A stretch of DNA of 64,000 bases from Leptospira dzoumogneensis (GTDB lineage Bacteria; Spirochaetota; Leptospiria; Leptospirales; Leptospiraceae), in NCBI RefSeq assembly GCF_004770895.1, contig NZ_RQHS01000024.1:62001-126000 (forward strand). The letters run 5' to 3'. A model generated the notes under the pieces. That model worked only from the letters and a program-made list of their open reading frames with translations, ran no database searches and was not told the DNA's origin. This document shows, piece after piece, positions 1 to 10,977 of the stretch; position 1 is the first letter of the stretch; the number at the start of each line of letters is the position of its first letter. Position numbers and translations under genes: made by a program.

Positions 1-114
1 AATCCGTCTGAATTTCCCGCCAAACAATCGCTATCTCATGTTCTCATTATTAAACGAATTATGAAAATAAAATGGAAATTCTACTTGCAAGATACCTGTT
101 TTTAGTCTCTTTAA

Positions 115-672
115 ATGACGATGGAAATTTTTGTTTGGAAAGGTGATATCACGTCCATTCAAACGGATGCGGTGGTAAATGCTGCCAATTCTTCCTTGGC
201 GGGAGGAGGTGGAGTGGATGGTGCAATTCATCGGGTTGGCGGACCGAAGATTATGGAAGAATCTAGGATATTGAAGATCAAAAAATATCCGAACGGTCTT
301 CCTACCGGTCAATGTGTTCTTACTTCCGGAGGACAGCTCCCTGCAAAGTATGTGATCCATGCAGTGGGTCCTGTTTGGAAGGGAGGAGATTATCAGGAAG
401 CTTCTCTATTAGAAACATGTTATAAGAATATACTACAATTGTCTTCGGAACGTGCATTCGAGTCGATTGCGGTTCCGAGTATCAGCACAGGGATTTATGC
501 GTATCCAAAAGAATTGGCTGCTCCGATTGCGATCCGAACCGTTTCGGAGCATAAGGATCAGTTCCCTAGAAAATTGATCTTCGTTTGTTTTGATCAGGAA
601 ACAAAGGATCTATATGAGGAAATTCTAAATCAGTCCGGGATCAATTTTAAAGAAGGAATTTCTTCCTTCTGA
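115..672 (+). CDS. Macro-domain protein, putative ADP-ribosyl hydrolase
   Basis: This 185-residue protein is a stand-alone macro domain. Seen: an early D-A-V-V-N-A-A-N-S motif followed by a glycine-rich loop and D-G-A-I-H (about residues 19-41), and later a S-I-S-T-G-I-Y-A-Y-P loop (about residues 122-131). These are the ADP-ribose-binding loops of the YmdB/MacroD class, which hydrolyse O-acetyl-ADP-ribose or remove ADP-ribose from proteins. The length fits a single-domain enzyme and no signal peptide is present, so it should be cytosolic. Two in-frame ATGs lie two codons apart and neither has a clear Shine-Dalgarno sequence. The next gene is convergent and its stop is 4 bases away. Family assignment is firm; the substrate is inferred. 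Confidence 0.9.
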   Translation: MTMEIFVWKGDITSIQTDAVVNAANSSLAGGGGVDGAIHRVGGPKIMEESRILKIKKYPNGLPTGQCVLTSGGQLPAKYVIHAVGPVWKGGDYQEASLLETCYKNILQLSSERAFESIAVPSISTGIYAYPKELAAPIAIRTVSEHKDQFPRKLIFVCFDQETKDLYEEILNQSGINFKEGISSF

Positions 673-676
673 TATT

Positions 677-2197
677 TTAAAGACCTATACCTGCCGCCCC
701 TCCACAGGTAGTATATATGTCCTGTTTTGGATCCATTGCATAGGACTCATCGGATGTTGCTTCTCCTAAATTCCCGTTGATGGTAGAATTAAACAGGTTT
801 CTATTCACACAAGATCCGGAAGAATCGTTACATTGAACGTTTGCAGGAGGACTCGCACCATTCGCCAATGTATTCAGCCATGTGGCAAAATTAACTCCTC
901 CGCTGTTTAGAGAATACATATCATTATAAGTGGTGATTGTATGAATATCTCCGGGACCGATATAATATCTATAGTTGGTTTTGGCGGCGGCCGTACCCTT
1001 CATTTTGGAAACTGCCTGTTTGGACCAATCGCAGGTTGTATAATCATTGGAACTGGAAGAACTTCCATCCGGCACTGAACTTCCATCGCTATCTCCGTAA
1101 ATGATAGAATAGGATTTTCCTGCTTGGTAAGGATCGGGAGTGGTCGCATTCGAATAGGTTAGAGATGAATTGTTGATCTTATTGATCTGTCCCATCGTAT
1201 GATAAAAAAATCTTTGGTTCCCATCGAATAACGCAGTGTACTGCCCTAGAACATCTCCCGGATATTCGGTAGCTACTTTTTTGAAGAAGTCGTCGATAGA
1301 AGGAGAACCTGTGGTCGTATAATTTGCAGTGATCCCGCCCACCCAAATCGGAAGATTGGAAGAAGAAAATCCCGTCCCACTTCCGATCCCATTCGTTTCT
1401 ACTCCCCAAGAACTTTCTAATAATGGAAAAAATGCGGGGTTTATCGCATAAGCCGCCGTAGGCACAACTGCATTGGAAGCATCGGATAACATTCTTACCT
1501 GAGCACCCGAATCTATTGTGGTTACAGTTTCTCTAATAATCGGATAATTTAATATAGCTCCGTATCCTCCCGCGCTCTGGCCGGTTACGAAAACTTTGTC
1601 CAGTTGAGAGTAAGAATTTTGGATAAACTTCAGAACGGAGATCACATTATCATAACCGTGGTGTTTGATAGTCCCACTCGTATAAGTTTTGTCCTTACTT
1701 CCTATATGAAGATCTCCGGTACAATAAGGTACGAATATAATATCATAATCTCTGAATGGATTTGCGGCCACTGATTGGTCTATGACCCCCTTGAATATAA
1801 GGTCCAATGCAAAATCCGGGACAGTATTCAACTGATTGAAATAAGTGACTGTATTACTTCCGAAACAATTTGCATTATCCCAGCAAGCTCCTCCTCCCAT
1901 AAAATTGATCAGAAGTTTTTTATTATTCGCTGCCGCAGTTTTTCTAAAAAAGTAGAAGTTTACATTTCCTTCTGTCCCGCTGCATTTTGGATCGAATATT
2001 GCGGTGTATGTATAAGGTGTGCCCCCGTGGTCCACCTGGGTGGTAAATGTCCCGGGCTCCGGAGTGATCCTAGTAAACGGGCTTGTGACTAGATCCACAA
2101 TGAATGCGGTGGCGAGAAGCTGCTCGGTATTGTCTTTATCTTTTGTGCAGAATATTTGAGAGAATAGAACTAGAATTACAAGATATCGGATTTTCAT
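677..2197 (-). CDS. Pectin-acetylesterase/Notum-family lipoprotein (copy 1)
   Basis: A 506-residue putative lipoprotein. The N-terminus is hydrophobic and ends at a lipobox-like F-S-Q-I-F-C, with Cys17 as lipidation site. The body matches the pectinacetylesterase/Notum alpha/beta-hydrolase family: an N-F-M-G-G-G-A-C-W block near residues 98-106, the nucleophile elbow G-Q-S-A-G-G (Ser208), an Asp in S-D-A-S-N (Asp239) and His in G-D-I-H (His419), a plausible triad. Family members remove acetyl or acyl groups from carbohydrates or proteins. The neighbouring gene is a paralogue on the same strand 63 bases away, so this is a tandem duplication. Substrate is unknown; pectin is unlikely to be the natural one in a spirochaete, which is my inference. 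Confidence 0.85.
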   Translation of the reverse strand: MKIRYLVILVLFSQIFCTKDKDNTEQLLATAFIVDLVTSPFTRITPEPGTFTTQVDHGGTPYTYTAIFDPKCSGTEGNVNFYFFRKTAAANNKKLLINFMGGGACWDNANCFGSNTVTYFNQLNTVPDFALDLIFKGVIDQSVAANPFRDYDIIFVPYCTGDLHIGSKDKTYTSGTIKHHGYDNVISVLKFIQNSYSQLDKVFVTGQSAGGYGAILNYPIIRETVTTIDSGAQVRMLSDASNAVVPTAAYAINPAFFPLLESSWGVETNGIGSGTGFSSSNLPIWVGGITANYTTTGSPSIDDFFKKVATEYPGDVLGQYTALFDGNQRFFYHTMGQINKINNSSLTYSNATTPDPYQAGKSYSIIYGDSDGSSVPDGSSSSSNDYTTCDWSKQAVSKMKGTAAAKTNYRYYIGPGDIHTITTYNDMYSLNSGGVNFATWLNTLANGASPPANVQCNDSSGSCVNRNLFNSTINGNLGEATSDESYAMDPKQDIYTTCGGAAGIGL

Positions 2198-2260
2198 AAA
2201 AGCCTGATACCACCTTCAGAAGACGGTATCGGCTCTATTTTATTCCCGCTTTATAGAAAG

Positions 2261-3688
<1,428 letters not shown>

Positions 3689-3866
3689 TCGTTTCATCTC
3701 CACTCTAAGAAAACAGTCGAATTGTTTTATATTTTCCATTTAGACTGACGCAATTCTTTAAAGATTCAAGCCCTTTTCATTGTCGAAGAAAAAGAAAGAT
3801 TTGAGTACTAGGGGCGAACCCAGAAACTGGAATCAGTCCGATTATTTTTTGAATCGAAGGTGAAAC

Positions 3867-6326
3867 GTGGATCTTTTTGATAATATGGAAGAAGTTGACG
3901 GAAGTATCATACCGGTAGACTCCATTCTTCCCCCTGAATTATTCTTGGTGCCTATCAAAACCAGACCGGTATTTCCGGGGATCATCACTCCTTTGATCGT
4001 TCCAGGGGGGAAATTCGCAAAGGCTGTGGACGAGGCCTTAAAAGGAAATTCTTTCATCGGGCTCGTTCTTCTTAGGGATGAAGAGAACGAAAAGAAAACG
4101 GAAGAGAATATTTACGATTATGGAGTAGTTGCCAAGATCCTGAAGAAGGTGAATCTTCCCGACGGTGCGGTGAATATTCTCATCAATACTGTACGCAGAT
4201 TTAAGGTGGAATCTTTTTCTTCCGTGGAACCTTTATTGATCGCAAAGGTAAATTATCCGGAAGAAGAGCCGGGTGCCTCTAAAAATACGATCAAAGCTAT
4301 GATGAGGACCCTGCTTATTATGACAAGGGAACTGGCTCAGAATAATCCTCTTTTTACGGAAGAGATGAAACTTACCATGCTGAATGTGAACGAGCCCGGT
4401 AAGATGGCCGACTTTGTATGCAGTATTTTGAATATAGAAAAAGAGGATTATCAATCCGTAATAGAATCGGTAAATCTAAAGGATAGGATCGAAAAAGTTT
4501 TACTCTATCTGAAAAAGGAAATCGATCTGGTTTCACTCCAAAGAGAGATCCAGGAAAATATCCAGGACAAAATCGATAAACAGCAAAGACAGTTTTTCCT
4601 CAGAGAACAATTGAAAGCCATCCAGGCGGAACTTGGTCAGAAAGAAGGTAAATACGAGAAGAAGTATGAAAAATTCTTAGAAAGACTAAAAGCCATTCCT
4701 GCGGATCCGGAAGTGATAGAAGAAGTGGAACGCGAAATGGATAAGTTCTTCTATACGGATCAGAATACTGCGGATTATAATGTGATCCGAAATTATTTGG
4801 ATATTATGGAAAGTCTTCCTTGGGAAGCCGCTCCTTCTCGCGAAATCGATCTAGAAAAAGCCAGAAAAACTTTAGATAGAGATCATTATAAACTGGATGA
4901 TGTAAAGGAGCGAATCTTAGAATTTTTGGCGGTGAAGAAGTTAAAGCCGACCGAGAAGGGTTCCATTCTTCTTTTGGTCGGGCCTCCCGGGGTTGGAAAA
5001 ACTTCTATCGCTAAATCTATCGCAGAGGCGATGGGCAGAAAGTTTTTTAGATTTTCCGTCGGCGGGATGAGAGACGAGGCCGAGATCAAAGGGCATCGCA
5101 GGACTTATATCGGCGCAATGCCTGGTAAGATCATCACTGCATTAAGAATTACTAAAGAAAAAGATTCAGTCATTCTTTTGGATGAGATAGATAAACTTGG
5201 TCTCGGGATGCAGGGAGATCCAGCTGCTGCATTATTGGAAGTTTTAGATCCGGAGCAGAACAAAACCTTCAGAGATCATTATTTGGATCTTCCGTTCGAT
5301 CTTTCCTCCGTATTCTTTATCGCTACGGCAAACACGTTAGATTCCATCAGCAGGATCCTTTTGGATCGTATGGAAGTGATCAATCTTTCGGGTTATATCA
5401 CGGATGAGAAGGTCCAGATCTTCAATAAACATTTATGGAAGAAGGTGCTGGAGAAAAACGGAATAGAACCGTACGGGATCCAAATAGATAAAAAAGCAGT
5501 CGTCTCCCTGATCGATCATTATTCCAGAGAGTCAGGAGTAAGAGGTCTTGAAAAACAATCCGATAAACTTGCAAGAAAACTCGCTCTGCAGATCGTAAAA
5601 GGTGAATCTTATCCGAAACATATAGAACCTTCCGATGTGGAAAAACTTTTAGGAGTTCCAAAATATACGGATGATAGGATGACTAAACCTACGGTTCCTG
5701 GAACCGCTTTGGGACTCGCTTGGACTTCTGTAGGAGGTGCGACATTACTGATCGAAGCTGTTTTCGTAAAAGGGAAAGGCGGGATCCTTCTGACCGGAAT
5801 GATTGGAAAATCTATGGAAGAATCTTCCAGCATCGCTCTCAGTTATATTAAGAATTTATTAGGCAGCGAGGAATTGTTCACCGAAAAAACGATCCATCTT
5901 CATGTTCCAGACGGAGCTACTCCAAAAGACGGACCGAGTGCAGGGATCACAATGGCAACCACCATTCTCTCCTTGGTGTTGAACAAAAGGATCAGACTTG
6001 GATTCGGTATGACCGGAGAATTGACTCTAACCGGCGAGGTTTTAGCGATCGGCGGATTAAGAGAAAAGATCGTAGCAGCAAAAAGAGTCGGAGTCCATAA
6101 GATCATCTTTCCTTCGGATAATAGACCTCAGTTAGACGAAATACCTGATTATGTGAAGAAGGGAATGGAATTCTTTCCGGTTTCTAGATTCGAAGAAGTT
6201 GCTAAAATTCTATTCGAGCCCAAAACGATAGATGGAATTTTAAAACCTAAAACAGAGCATAATGCCGCAACTAAGAAGACAAAACCTTCTCCTAAAAAGA
6301 AGTCGGTTACCCGTAAAAAGAAATAA
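3867..6326 (+). CDS. lon: ATP-dependent protease Lon
   Basis: 819 residues, typical Lon length. Order: N-terminal substrate-binding domain (about 20-215), coiled-coil region (about 215-300), AAA+ module with Walker A G-P-P-G-V-G-K-T (372-379) and Walker B V-I-L-L-D-E (435-440), and C-terminal protease with the catalytic Ser in P-K-D-G-P-S-A-G (Ser691) and Lys in L-R-E-K (Lys734). It degrades misfolded and regulatory proteins in the cytosol. The start is GTG with GAAGG six bases upstream. Unusual: the protein ends in a lysine-rich tail (K-P-S-P-K-K-K, then R-K-K-K) beyond the protease fold, also seen on an unrelated hydrolase at 44089-45036. An imperfect hairpin without a T-run follows the stop. 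Confidence 0.97.
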   Translation: MDLFDNMEEVDGSIIPVDSILPPELFLVPIKTRPVFPGIITPLIVPGGKFAKAVDEALKGNSFIGLVLLRDEENEKKTEENIYDYGVVAKILKKVNLPDGAVNILINTVRRFKVESFSSVEPLLIAKVNYPEEEPGASKNTIKAMMRTLLIMTRELAQNNPLFTEEMKLTMLNVNEPGKMADFVCSILNIEKEDYQSVIESVNLKDRIEKVLLYLKKEIDLVSLQREIQENIQDKIDKQQRQFFLREQLKAIQAELGQKEGKYEKKYEKFLERLKAIPADPEVIEEVEREMDKFFYTDQNTADYNVIRNYLDIMESLPWEAAPSREIDLEKARKTLDRDHYKLDDVKERILEFLAVKKLKPTEKGSILLLVGPPGVGKTSIAKSIAEAMGRKFFRFSVGGMRDEAEIKGHRRTYIGAMPGKIITALRITKEKDSVILLDEIDKLGLGMQGDPAAALLEVLDPEQNKTFRDHYLDLPFDLSSVFFIATANTLDSISRILLDRMEVINLSGYITDEKVQIFNKHLWKKVLEKNGIEPYGIQIDKKAVVSLIDHYSRESGVRGLEKQSDKLARKLALQIVKGESYPKHIEPSDVEKLLGVPKYTDDRMTKPTVPGTALGLAWTSVGGATLLIEAVFVKGKGGILLTGMIGKSMEESSSIALSYIKNLLGSEELFTEKTIHLHVPDGATPKDGPSAGITMATTILSLVLNKRIRLGFGMTGELTLTGEVLAIGGLREKIVAAKRVGVHKIIFPSDNRPQLDEIPDYVKKGMEFFPVSRFEEVAKILFEPKTIDGILKPKTEHNAATKKTKPSPKKKSVTRKKK

Positions 6327-6419
6327 GGCCTAGAATTTGCTTGGTGGGCGAGTTCTAAGCCGCCCCAAAATAATTTGCTTTTTAGGACACCTTTCGGACG
6401 CTGTTCGGAGGAGACCATA

Positions 6420-7535
6420 ATGGGCGTACCTTTCATAGATATCAAAAGATTCGAGCCGGGATTACTAGAAGCTTGGGAAGATAAAGTAAAAACTCTCAGC
6501 AAGAACGCCTCCTTTATCGGAGGAGAAGAAGTCGCATTATTAGAAAAAAATCTGGCAGCAACTGCCGGAACCAAATATTCGATCGCATGCGCAAACGGAA
6601 CAGACGCACTTCAATTGGCTCTAAGAGCCTTGGGAGTAGGAAAGGGAGATAAGGTATTAGTTCCTGATTCCACTTTCTGGGCAACATTCGAATCAGTAGT
6701 AAACGTAGGAGCGGATCCTGCTACAGTAGATACAAATCCGGATGATCTACAAATGGATTTCGAAGAATTTAAAAAAGCACTCGAAGAAGTAAAACCGAAG
6801 GCTGCGATCATAGTTCACCTTTATGGCTGGGGGAGTTCTAAATTAGAAGATTACCGTAAACTTTGTAAGGAAAAAGGAGTTTTCCTATTGGAAGACGGAG
6901 CTCAATCCTTCGGAGTTTTGTATAAGGGAAAACCTGTTTACCAAGACGCATTGATCACCACTACTTCCTTCTATCCTGCAAAAGTTTTGGGCGGGGCCGG
7001 AGACGGTGGAGCGGTTTTCACGAATGATGAGGAGCTTGCAAATAAAGTAAGAATGCTCGGAAATCACGGAAGAACTTCTCACTATGGTTACGGAGATGTG
7101 GGTTGGAACTCCAGAATGGACACATTGCAAGCTGCATTCTTAAATTTGAATATTCCATATTTAGATGCAAGAATTGCCTCCCGCAGAAAGGCAGCTGAAA
7201 AATATTACCAAGCTCTTCCCGGCTTAGGAGTGAACGTAATCAAACCTCCAAAAGACTTTCAAGAAAACGGATATTGTAACGTAACTCTTTTTGATCCTGC
7301 GGAAAGACCGAAAATCCAGGAAGTTTTAAAAACAAAAGGGATCGGTTTCGCGGTTATTTATCCTGGAGCAATGAGCGATCAACCTGGGGCAAAACCTTAT
7401 ATCGTAGGTAAATTCGGAAAAGAGCATAGAACCGGAAAGATCTGCGATTCAATATTAAATTTTCCTTTATTTCCTTACATGACTGATTCCGAACTGGAAG
7501 AAGTTTTTGCTGCGATCAAGGAATACAAAAAATAA
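6420..7535 (+). CDS. DegT/DnrJ/EryC1/StrS-family PLP aminotransferase
   Basis: A 371-residue PLP enzyme of the sugar-aminotransferase family, which aminates keto-sugar nucleotides for surface polysaccharides or antibiotic-like sugars. Seen: the [11 protein letters not shown] substrate/PLP loop, L-E-D-G-A-Q-S-F-G carrying the PLP-pairing Asp, and [15 protein letters not shown] with the Schiff-base Lys. I start at the ATG at 6420, preceded by GGAGGAG; the frame is open from 6375 but that extension has no ribosome site. No other sugar gene is adjacent, so the pathway cannot be read from context. A strong hairpin terminator follows, making this the end of a transcript. Confidence 0.92.
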   Translation: MGVPFIDIKRFEPGLLEAWEDKVKTLSKNASFIGGEEVALLEKNLAATAGTKYSIACANGTDALQLALRALGVGKGDKVLVPDSTFWATFESVVNVGADPATVDTNPDDLQMDFEEFKKALEEVKPKAAIIVHLYGWGSSKLEDYRKLCKEKGVFLLEDGAQSFGVLYKGKPVYQDALITTTSFYPAKVLGGAGDGGAVFTNDEELANKVRMLGNHGRTSHYGYGDVGWNSRMDTLQAAFLNLNIPYLDARIASRRKAAEKYYQALPGLGVNVIKPPKDFQENGYCNVTLFDPAERPKIQEVLKTKGIGFAVIYPGAMSDQPGAKPYIVGKFGKEHRTGKICDSILNFPLFPYMTDSELEEVFAAIKEYKK

Positions 7536-7557
7536 GATTTTCTTAGTGTATGATAAG

Positions 7558-7581
7558 AAACCGCCTTCGGGCGGTTTTTTT
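7558..7581 (+). terminator. Rho-independent terminator after the DegT gene
   Basis: A perfect CCGCC-TTCG-GGCGG hairpin (7561-7574) with a UUCG tetraloop is followed directly by seven T residues. It lies 25 bases after the aminotransferase stop codon. Confidence 0.93.
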
Positions 7582-7711
7582 ATGTCTGAGTGCGATTTTC
7601 TTTAATATGCGGCTTTTGTCCCGGTTGATCTTTTCTTTTTTCTGAAAAAAATTAAGGATTCCGAATTGATTTAGATCCTGGGGAATTTAAAAAAATTCCG
7701 ATAGAAATGGA

Positions 7712-7741
7712 TTGCCAATGTCTAATCATTACATTTAGAAT
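7712..7741 (+). promoter_or_regulatory. Sigma-70-like promoter of dps
   Basis: TTGCCA (7712-7717) and TAGAAT (7736-7741) are separated by 18 bases and lie 36 bases upstream of the dps start. The -10 box is embedded in a perfect palindrome, so a repressor bound there would block RNA polymerase. The assignment is by consensus only. Confidence 0.55.
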
Positions 7742-7750
7742 GATTCTAAA
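7734..7750 (+). promoter_or_regulatory. PerR/Fur-type operator upstream of dps
   Basis: A perfect 17-base palindrome, TTTAGAAT-G-ATTCTAAA. Its core has the 7-1-7 architecture of PerR/Fur boxes (compare TTATAAT-n-ATTATAA in Bacillus). It overlaps the predicted -10 element of dps. Peroxide- or iron-responsive control of a Dps gene by this family is well established elsewhere; here it is inferred from the motif and its position. Confidence 0.75.
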
Positions 7751-7776
7751 TTAACCAAACTAAAAAGGAGATAAGT

Positions 7777-8244
7777 ATGAAACCGAATATAGGAATCCCG
7801 GAGAAGGATAGGGAGGCTATCAACCAAGGCCTGCAAAAACTTTTAGCAGATACGTATTTTTTATATTTAAAAACCCACAACTATCATTGGAACGTTACCG
7901 GACCCTTATTTAATACATTACATTTGATGTTCATGACCCAATACACAGAACTCTGGAATGCCTTGGATCTGGTGGCGGAAAGAATTCGTTCTCTTGGTTA
8001 TCCGGCACCTGGGACTTACAAAGCATTCTCTTCTTTAACTTCCTTAAAAGAAGAGGACGGAGTTCCTAAGGCGGAAGATATGCTTAAAAATCTTGTAGAA
8101 GGACATGAGGCTGTGATCCGAACTGCAAGAGCGATTTTACCTTCTGCGGATTCAGGCGGGGACGAAGTGACTACCGACCTTCTTACCCAAAGATTAGAGA
8201 TCCATGAAAAGACTGCTTGGATGCTTCGGAGTATGTTGGAGTAG
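7777..8244 (+). CDS. dps: Dps-family ferritin-like DNA-protection protein
   Basis: A 155-residue ferritin-like four-helix protein. Dps dodecamers oxidise and store iron using peroxide and protect DNA. Seen: the hallmark [10 protein letters not shown] motif (His37), then His49, Asp64 and Glu68 in the D-x-x-x-E-R-I-R helix, which together fit the intersubunit ferroxidase site of Dps. The start ATG has AAGGAG at the right distance. Upstream lies a perfect PerR/Fur-like operator over the promoter, so induction by peroxide or metal status is likely. It is monocistronic, between a terminator and a convergent gene. Confidence 0.94.
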   Translation: MKPNIGIPEKDREAINQGLQKLLADTYFLYLKTHNYHWNVTGPLFNTLHLMFMTQYTELWNALDLVAERIRSLGYPAPGTYKAFSSLTSLKEEDGVPKAEDMLKNLVEGHEAVIRTARAILPSADSGGDEVTTDLLTQRLEIHEKTAWMLRSMLE

Positions 8245-8271
8245 AATTTTAGAATATTCTGAAAAACAAAT

Positions 8272-8295
8272 ATTTCGGGGAGAATTCCCCGAAAT
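8272..8295 (-). terminator. Hairpin terminator for the di-heme lipoprotein gene
   Basis: A perfect 10-base stem (ATTTCGGGGA/TCCCCGAAAT) with a 4-base loop. Read on the minus strand it is followed by a T-rich stretch, so it suits termination of the gene ending at 8350. A second, imperfect GC-rich inverted repeat lies at about 8301-8340. On the plus strand there is no T-run, so it is a poor terminator for dps. Confidence 0.6.
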
Positions 8296-8349
8296 AAGGA
8301 CCCGGAGAGATCGATCCGGTATTCGATCTTTCTCCCCGGGCGTAGAGAG

Positions 8350-10659
8350 TTAGAGAGTGAGGATATACTCCACTAGATCATCCACCTCGGCTGCCGAGGC
8401 AGAACACCATGGGTGAGGAGCTGCAGGCATTCCGATAGGCTGGGAAGTTCCCAACTCTTGGACACCGTATTCTCTTCTCATCTTCTGGTAATCCCAATAG
8501 TACCAATCCGGATCCCAAGGAACAGTTACGAAATATTTATGTCTTTCGATGAATCTGTTTCTTTTTGTACCGGCATCATTATTAGGAGATTTGAATGCTC
8601 TGAACACGTCCGACTTTCTGTTTTGAGGAGGATAAGGTTCCGGATGATCCGGTCCGCCTAAAGCAGGAGATACAGGTGCGTGTAGAGTATAATACTGGTT
8701 ATAAAGAGCGGATCCTTCCGTGCATCGAGCGGGATTGACCAGATCTTCCAGGTTACGAACGTGACCGTCGCTTAATAAACCTCTATGCTGCACCCAATAC
8801 ATGTCTCTTAAGAAAGTGGCACGAATGGACTGCTGCTGTTTTTGATAGATGGTAGGTGCGAAAAATCTTCCCACTTCGTTCAGTTTGAACATCTTCTCGT
8901 TGGAGTTCAAACCTACCTTATCATTATGACAAGATCCGCAATCTCTTTGGAAGGTTGCTTTTCCTCTGGCAACTGCGGCAGTTACACCGGGTTGGTTTTC
9001 CCATCCGGCTTGGACGAAAGCACCTTCTCCCGGATCTACGCCTGCTTGAGCGATCAGTTTACCTTTGGATTTCAACCAACGATACATTCCTACTTGTCTA
9101 AGAGCCTTATCGTTTTGGTCCAGCTTAGTCATATAAGCTGTAAGAGCTTGTAGTTCTTTCGCATACATTGCACCTGTAGCACCATCAGGTTCTTCCGAAT
9201 GGATATAAGAACCTTCAAATCCTACGTAAGATTCAGTATGAGAAAGTGATCTTCTGATCCCCATAAAGTTGGTAACGTTAGGGATTGCGATCGGAGAGAA
9301 CTCGTAATCGTTATCAGTTTCGCTGCCTTCTCCTTTAATACGGATCAGGGCGTGTTCTCCGGCTCCTTGAGGCATAACGTAGATCAGCATCGTTTTATCC
9401 ACGTCTTTGGAAGAAGGATCGAAACTTGGTCCCGGTTCATTCTCCTTAATTCCTTTAAAATCTCCTAATAGAGACCATTTCATGGACCATTTAGGATTCG
9501 GAAGTCCAGGGATCACTTTTGTTACGGTGTTTCCAGGAGAAGCTTCATAAGTGATCTTGTATCCGTGACAGGACGCACAGTTGAATCCGATCCATTCTCC
9601 GTTACCAGTGTACGGATGAGATGCTTCCGCGTATCTATAACCTGCCCAACCGCTATTTTTAGTGTTTCCTTTAAACTTTTGGTCCCCGCCTAAAAGTCCC
9701 GGAATCGGAGTAGGTTGAGGATAACGATCGAAGTACACATTATCGATCGCTGCAGAAGGAACTTGTCCTGCAACTGTTTGGTAAGCACCAAAGAGTAGAA
9801 GTGGATCTGCGGTGTAACCTGTAACAGGATCTTTTGTTTGGTATGCGAAAATTTTCTTCCAGTCCAGATTTCGGATCGCATGAGCCACACCGATATTGAA
9901 GTCATAAGACCAGAAAATCTTTTCTCCAAGTGCGATGATAGAGGAGAACCCCGGGTTGTTTACGTTCACTTGTAAAGGAACGGTTCCTTTCGCATCGCTT
10001 AAGATAGAAACAACATCACATTTATGTTTGAAATCTTCGTCCGTAACTCTTCGAGTTTGGGCATCAATCACGTTATGCGGTTGTCCTGGACGAAGTAGAG
10101 AATCGTTATATCCGACCCTTTTTTGGATTTGAACGATAAGGGATCCCGAGGTTGTGTGTTCCGGAACCTTGAATTGGATCTGATTATCGGTCCAAGCAAG
10201 AACATACTTATTCCAACTATCCAAAGGTTCGTTCACTTCGAAGTTCACCTGTTTGGTGATGTCCAGTCTCTGTTCGAACATTCTCAGATCCGTTTCCAGA
10301 ATTCTGGTATTACCGATCATAATTTTAGAAAAGTCGATCTCAGGTCCCGCTCCGAAACCTGTTCCTCTGAGTGTGATGGTTTGGCCGGGACTGAGATTAG
10401 GAGTCGGGTACGCCGGCCCATCCGTTACATCCTGCCATACAAGATTTCCATTTACCAACACCGATTGTAGTACCGGCTCCGGGAAAGAAGATGCGGACAC
10501 TGCGCGAATTCCTTCTCGGATCGGATCAAATTTACATACTTCTTCCTGGTTCGGGAATTCCGTAAAAATTCCTACGGGGCAACCCGCAGCTAATACAGCC
10601 ATCCCTAACAAGGCGTACCGCAAATAACGTTTTGCGGTACGTATTCTTTGCATTTCCAT
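8350..10659 (-). CDS. Di-heme c-type cytochrome lipoprotein with TIG-like domain
   Basis: I start at the ATG at 10659, which follows GGGAG; this gives 769 residues. A signal sequence ends at A-A-G-C (Cys27), a lipobox. An IPT/TIG-like beta domain (about 80-180, with L-S-P-G-Q-T-I-T-L-R-G-T-G-F) is followed by a large catalytic-type region with two c-type heme motifs, C-A-S-C-H (about 361-365) and C-G-S-C-H (about 574-578). A later L-L-S-D-G-H-V-R-N-L-E-D-L block resembles the segment after the second heme in di-heme peroxidase/MauG/RoxA-like enzymes. I infer an exported redox enzyme of that superfamily; peroxidase versus oxygenase cannot be told. No partner cytochrome gene is adjacent. Confidence 0.78.
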   Translation of the reverse strand: MEMQRIRTAKRYLRYALLGMAVLAAGCPVGIFTEFPNQEEVCKFDPIREGIRAVSASSFPEPVLQSVLVNGNLVWQDVTDGPAYPTPNLSPGQTITLRGTGFGAGPEIDFSKIMIGNTRILETDLRMFEQRLDITKQVNFEVNEPLDSWNKYVLAWTDNQIQFKVPEHTTSGSLIVQIQKRVGYNDSLLRPGQPHNVIDAQTRRVTDEDFKHKCDVVSILSDAKGTVPLQVNVNNPGFSSIIALGEKIFWSYDFNIGVAHAIRNLDWKKIFAYQTKDPVTGYTADPLLLFGAYQTVAGQVPSAAIDNVYFDRYPQPTPIPGLLGGDQKFKGNTKNSGWAGYRYAEASHPYTGNGEWIGFNCASCHGYKITYEASPGNTVTKVIPGLPNPKWSMKWSLLGDFKGIKENEPGPSFDPSSKDVDKTMLIYVMPQGAGEHALIRIKGEGSETDNDYEFSPIAIPNVTNFMGIRRSLSHTESYVGFEGSYIHSEEPDGATGAMYAKELQALTAYMTKLDQNDKALRQVGMYRWLKSKGKLIAQAGVDPGEGAFVQAGWENQPGVTAAVARGKATFQRDCGSCHNDKVGLNSNEKMFKLNEVGRFFAPTIYQKQQQSIRATFLRDMYWVQHRGLLSDGHVRNLEDLVNPARCTEGSALYNQYYTLHAPVSPALGGPDHPEPYPPQNRKSDVFRAFKSPNNDAGTKRNRFIERHKYFVTVPWDPDWYYWDYQKMRREYGVQELGTSQPIGMPAAPHPWCSASAAEVDDLVEYILTL

Positions 10660-10942
10660 TTTTCCGCTCCCTAGTCCGGAATACAAAAACTCCGGATCAG
10701 TTCTGGCGGAGAAGAATACTCCATAACAAAAAAAGGGTCGTCCGAACCACGGAATTCGAACGTTCGAGTTTCATTATTCGAACAGTTGTGTAAAAATCGA
10801 AACTTATAAAATAAGCAGGATATAAGAGGCTGGATTATTTTCTTCCGGAGAATTAAGTAAAATGCAAGTGTTCGAAATAAAAATTTTCCACTTATTTTAT
10901 TTGGTCTCCAATTGTTCTGTCGATTGTTTCGGATGAGAACAC

Positions 10943-10970
10943 TTGACAAGGCTTGGTATTTTCTTAATAT
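10943..10970 (+). promoter_or_regulatory. Sigma-70-like promoter abutting the AraC-type gene
   Basis: A perfect TTGACA (10943-10948), a 16-base spacer and TAATAT (10965-10970). The expected transcription start falls on or just before the ATG at 10978, which would give a leaderless mRNA. This also argues against the longer reading frame opening at 10912. Confidence 0.6.
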
Positions 10971-10977
10971 ACCGCCT

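Noticed and set aside
31..360. Minus-strand frame of 109 codons over the macro-domain gene
   Set aside because: It is the shadow of a well-supported gene on the other strand; its product has no recognisable pattern.
1179..1409. Short minus-strand frames inside the first esterase gene
   Set aside because: They overlap a long, motif-bearing coding sequence in another frame and show no features of their own.
3740..3866. Possible regulatory site between the esterase pair and lon (such as a heat-shock element)
   Set aside because: No CIRCE-like inverted repeat or clear promoter consensus could be seen in this gap.
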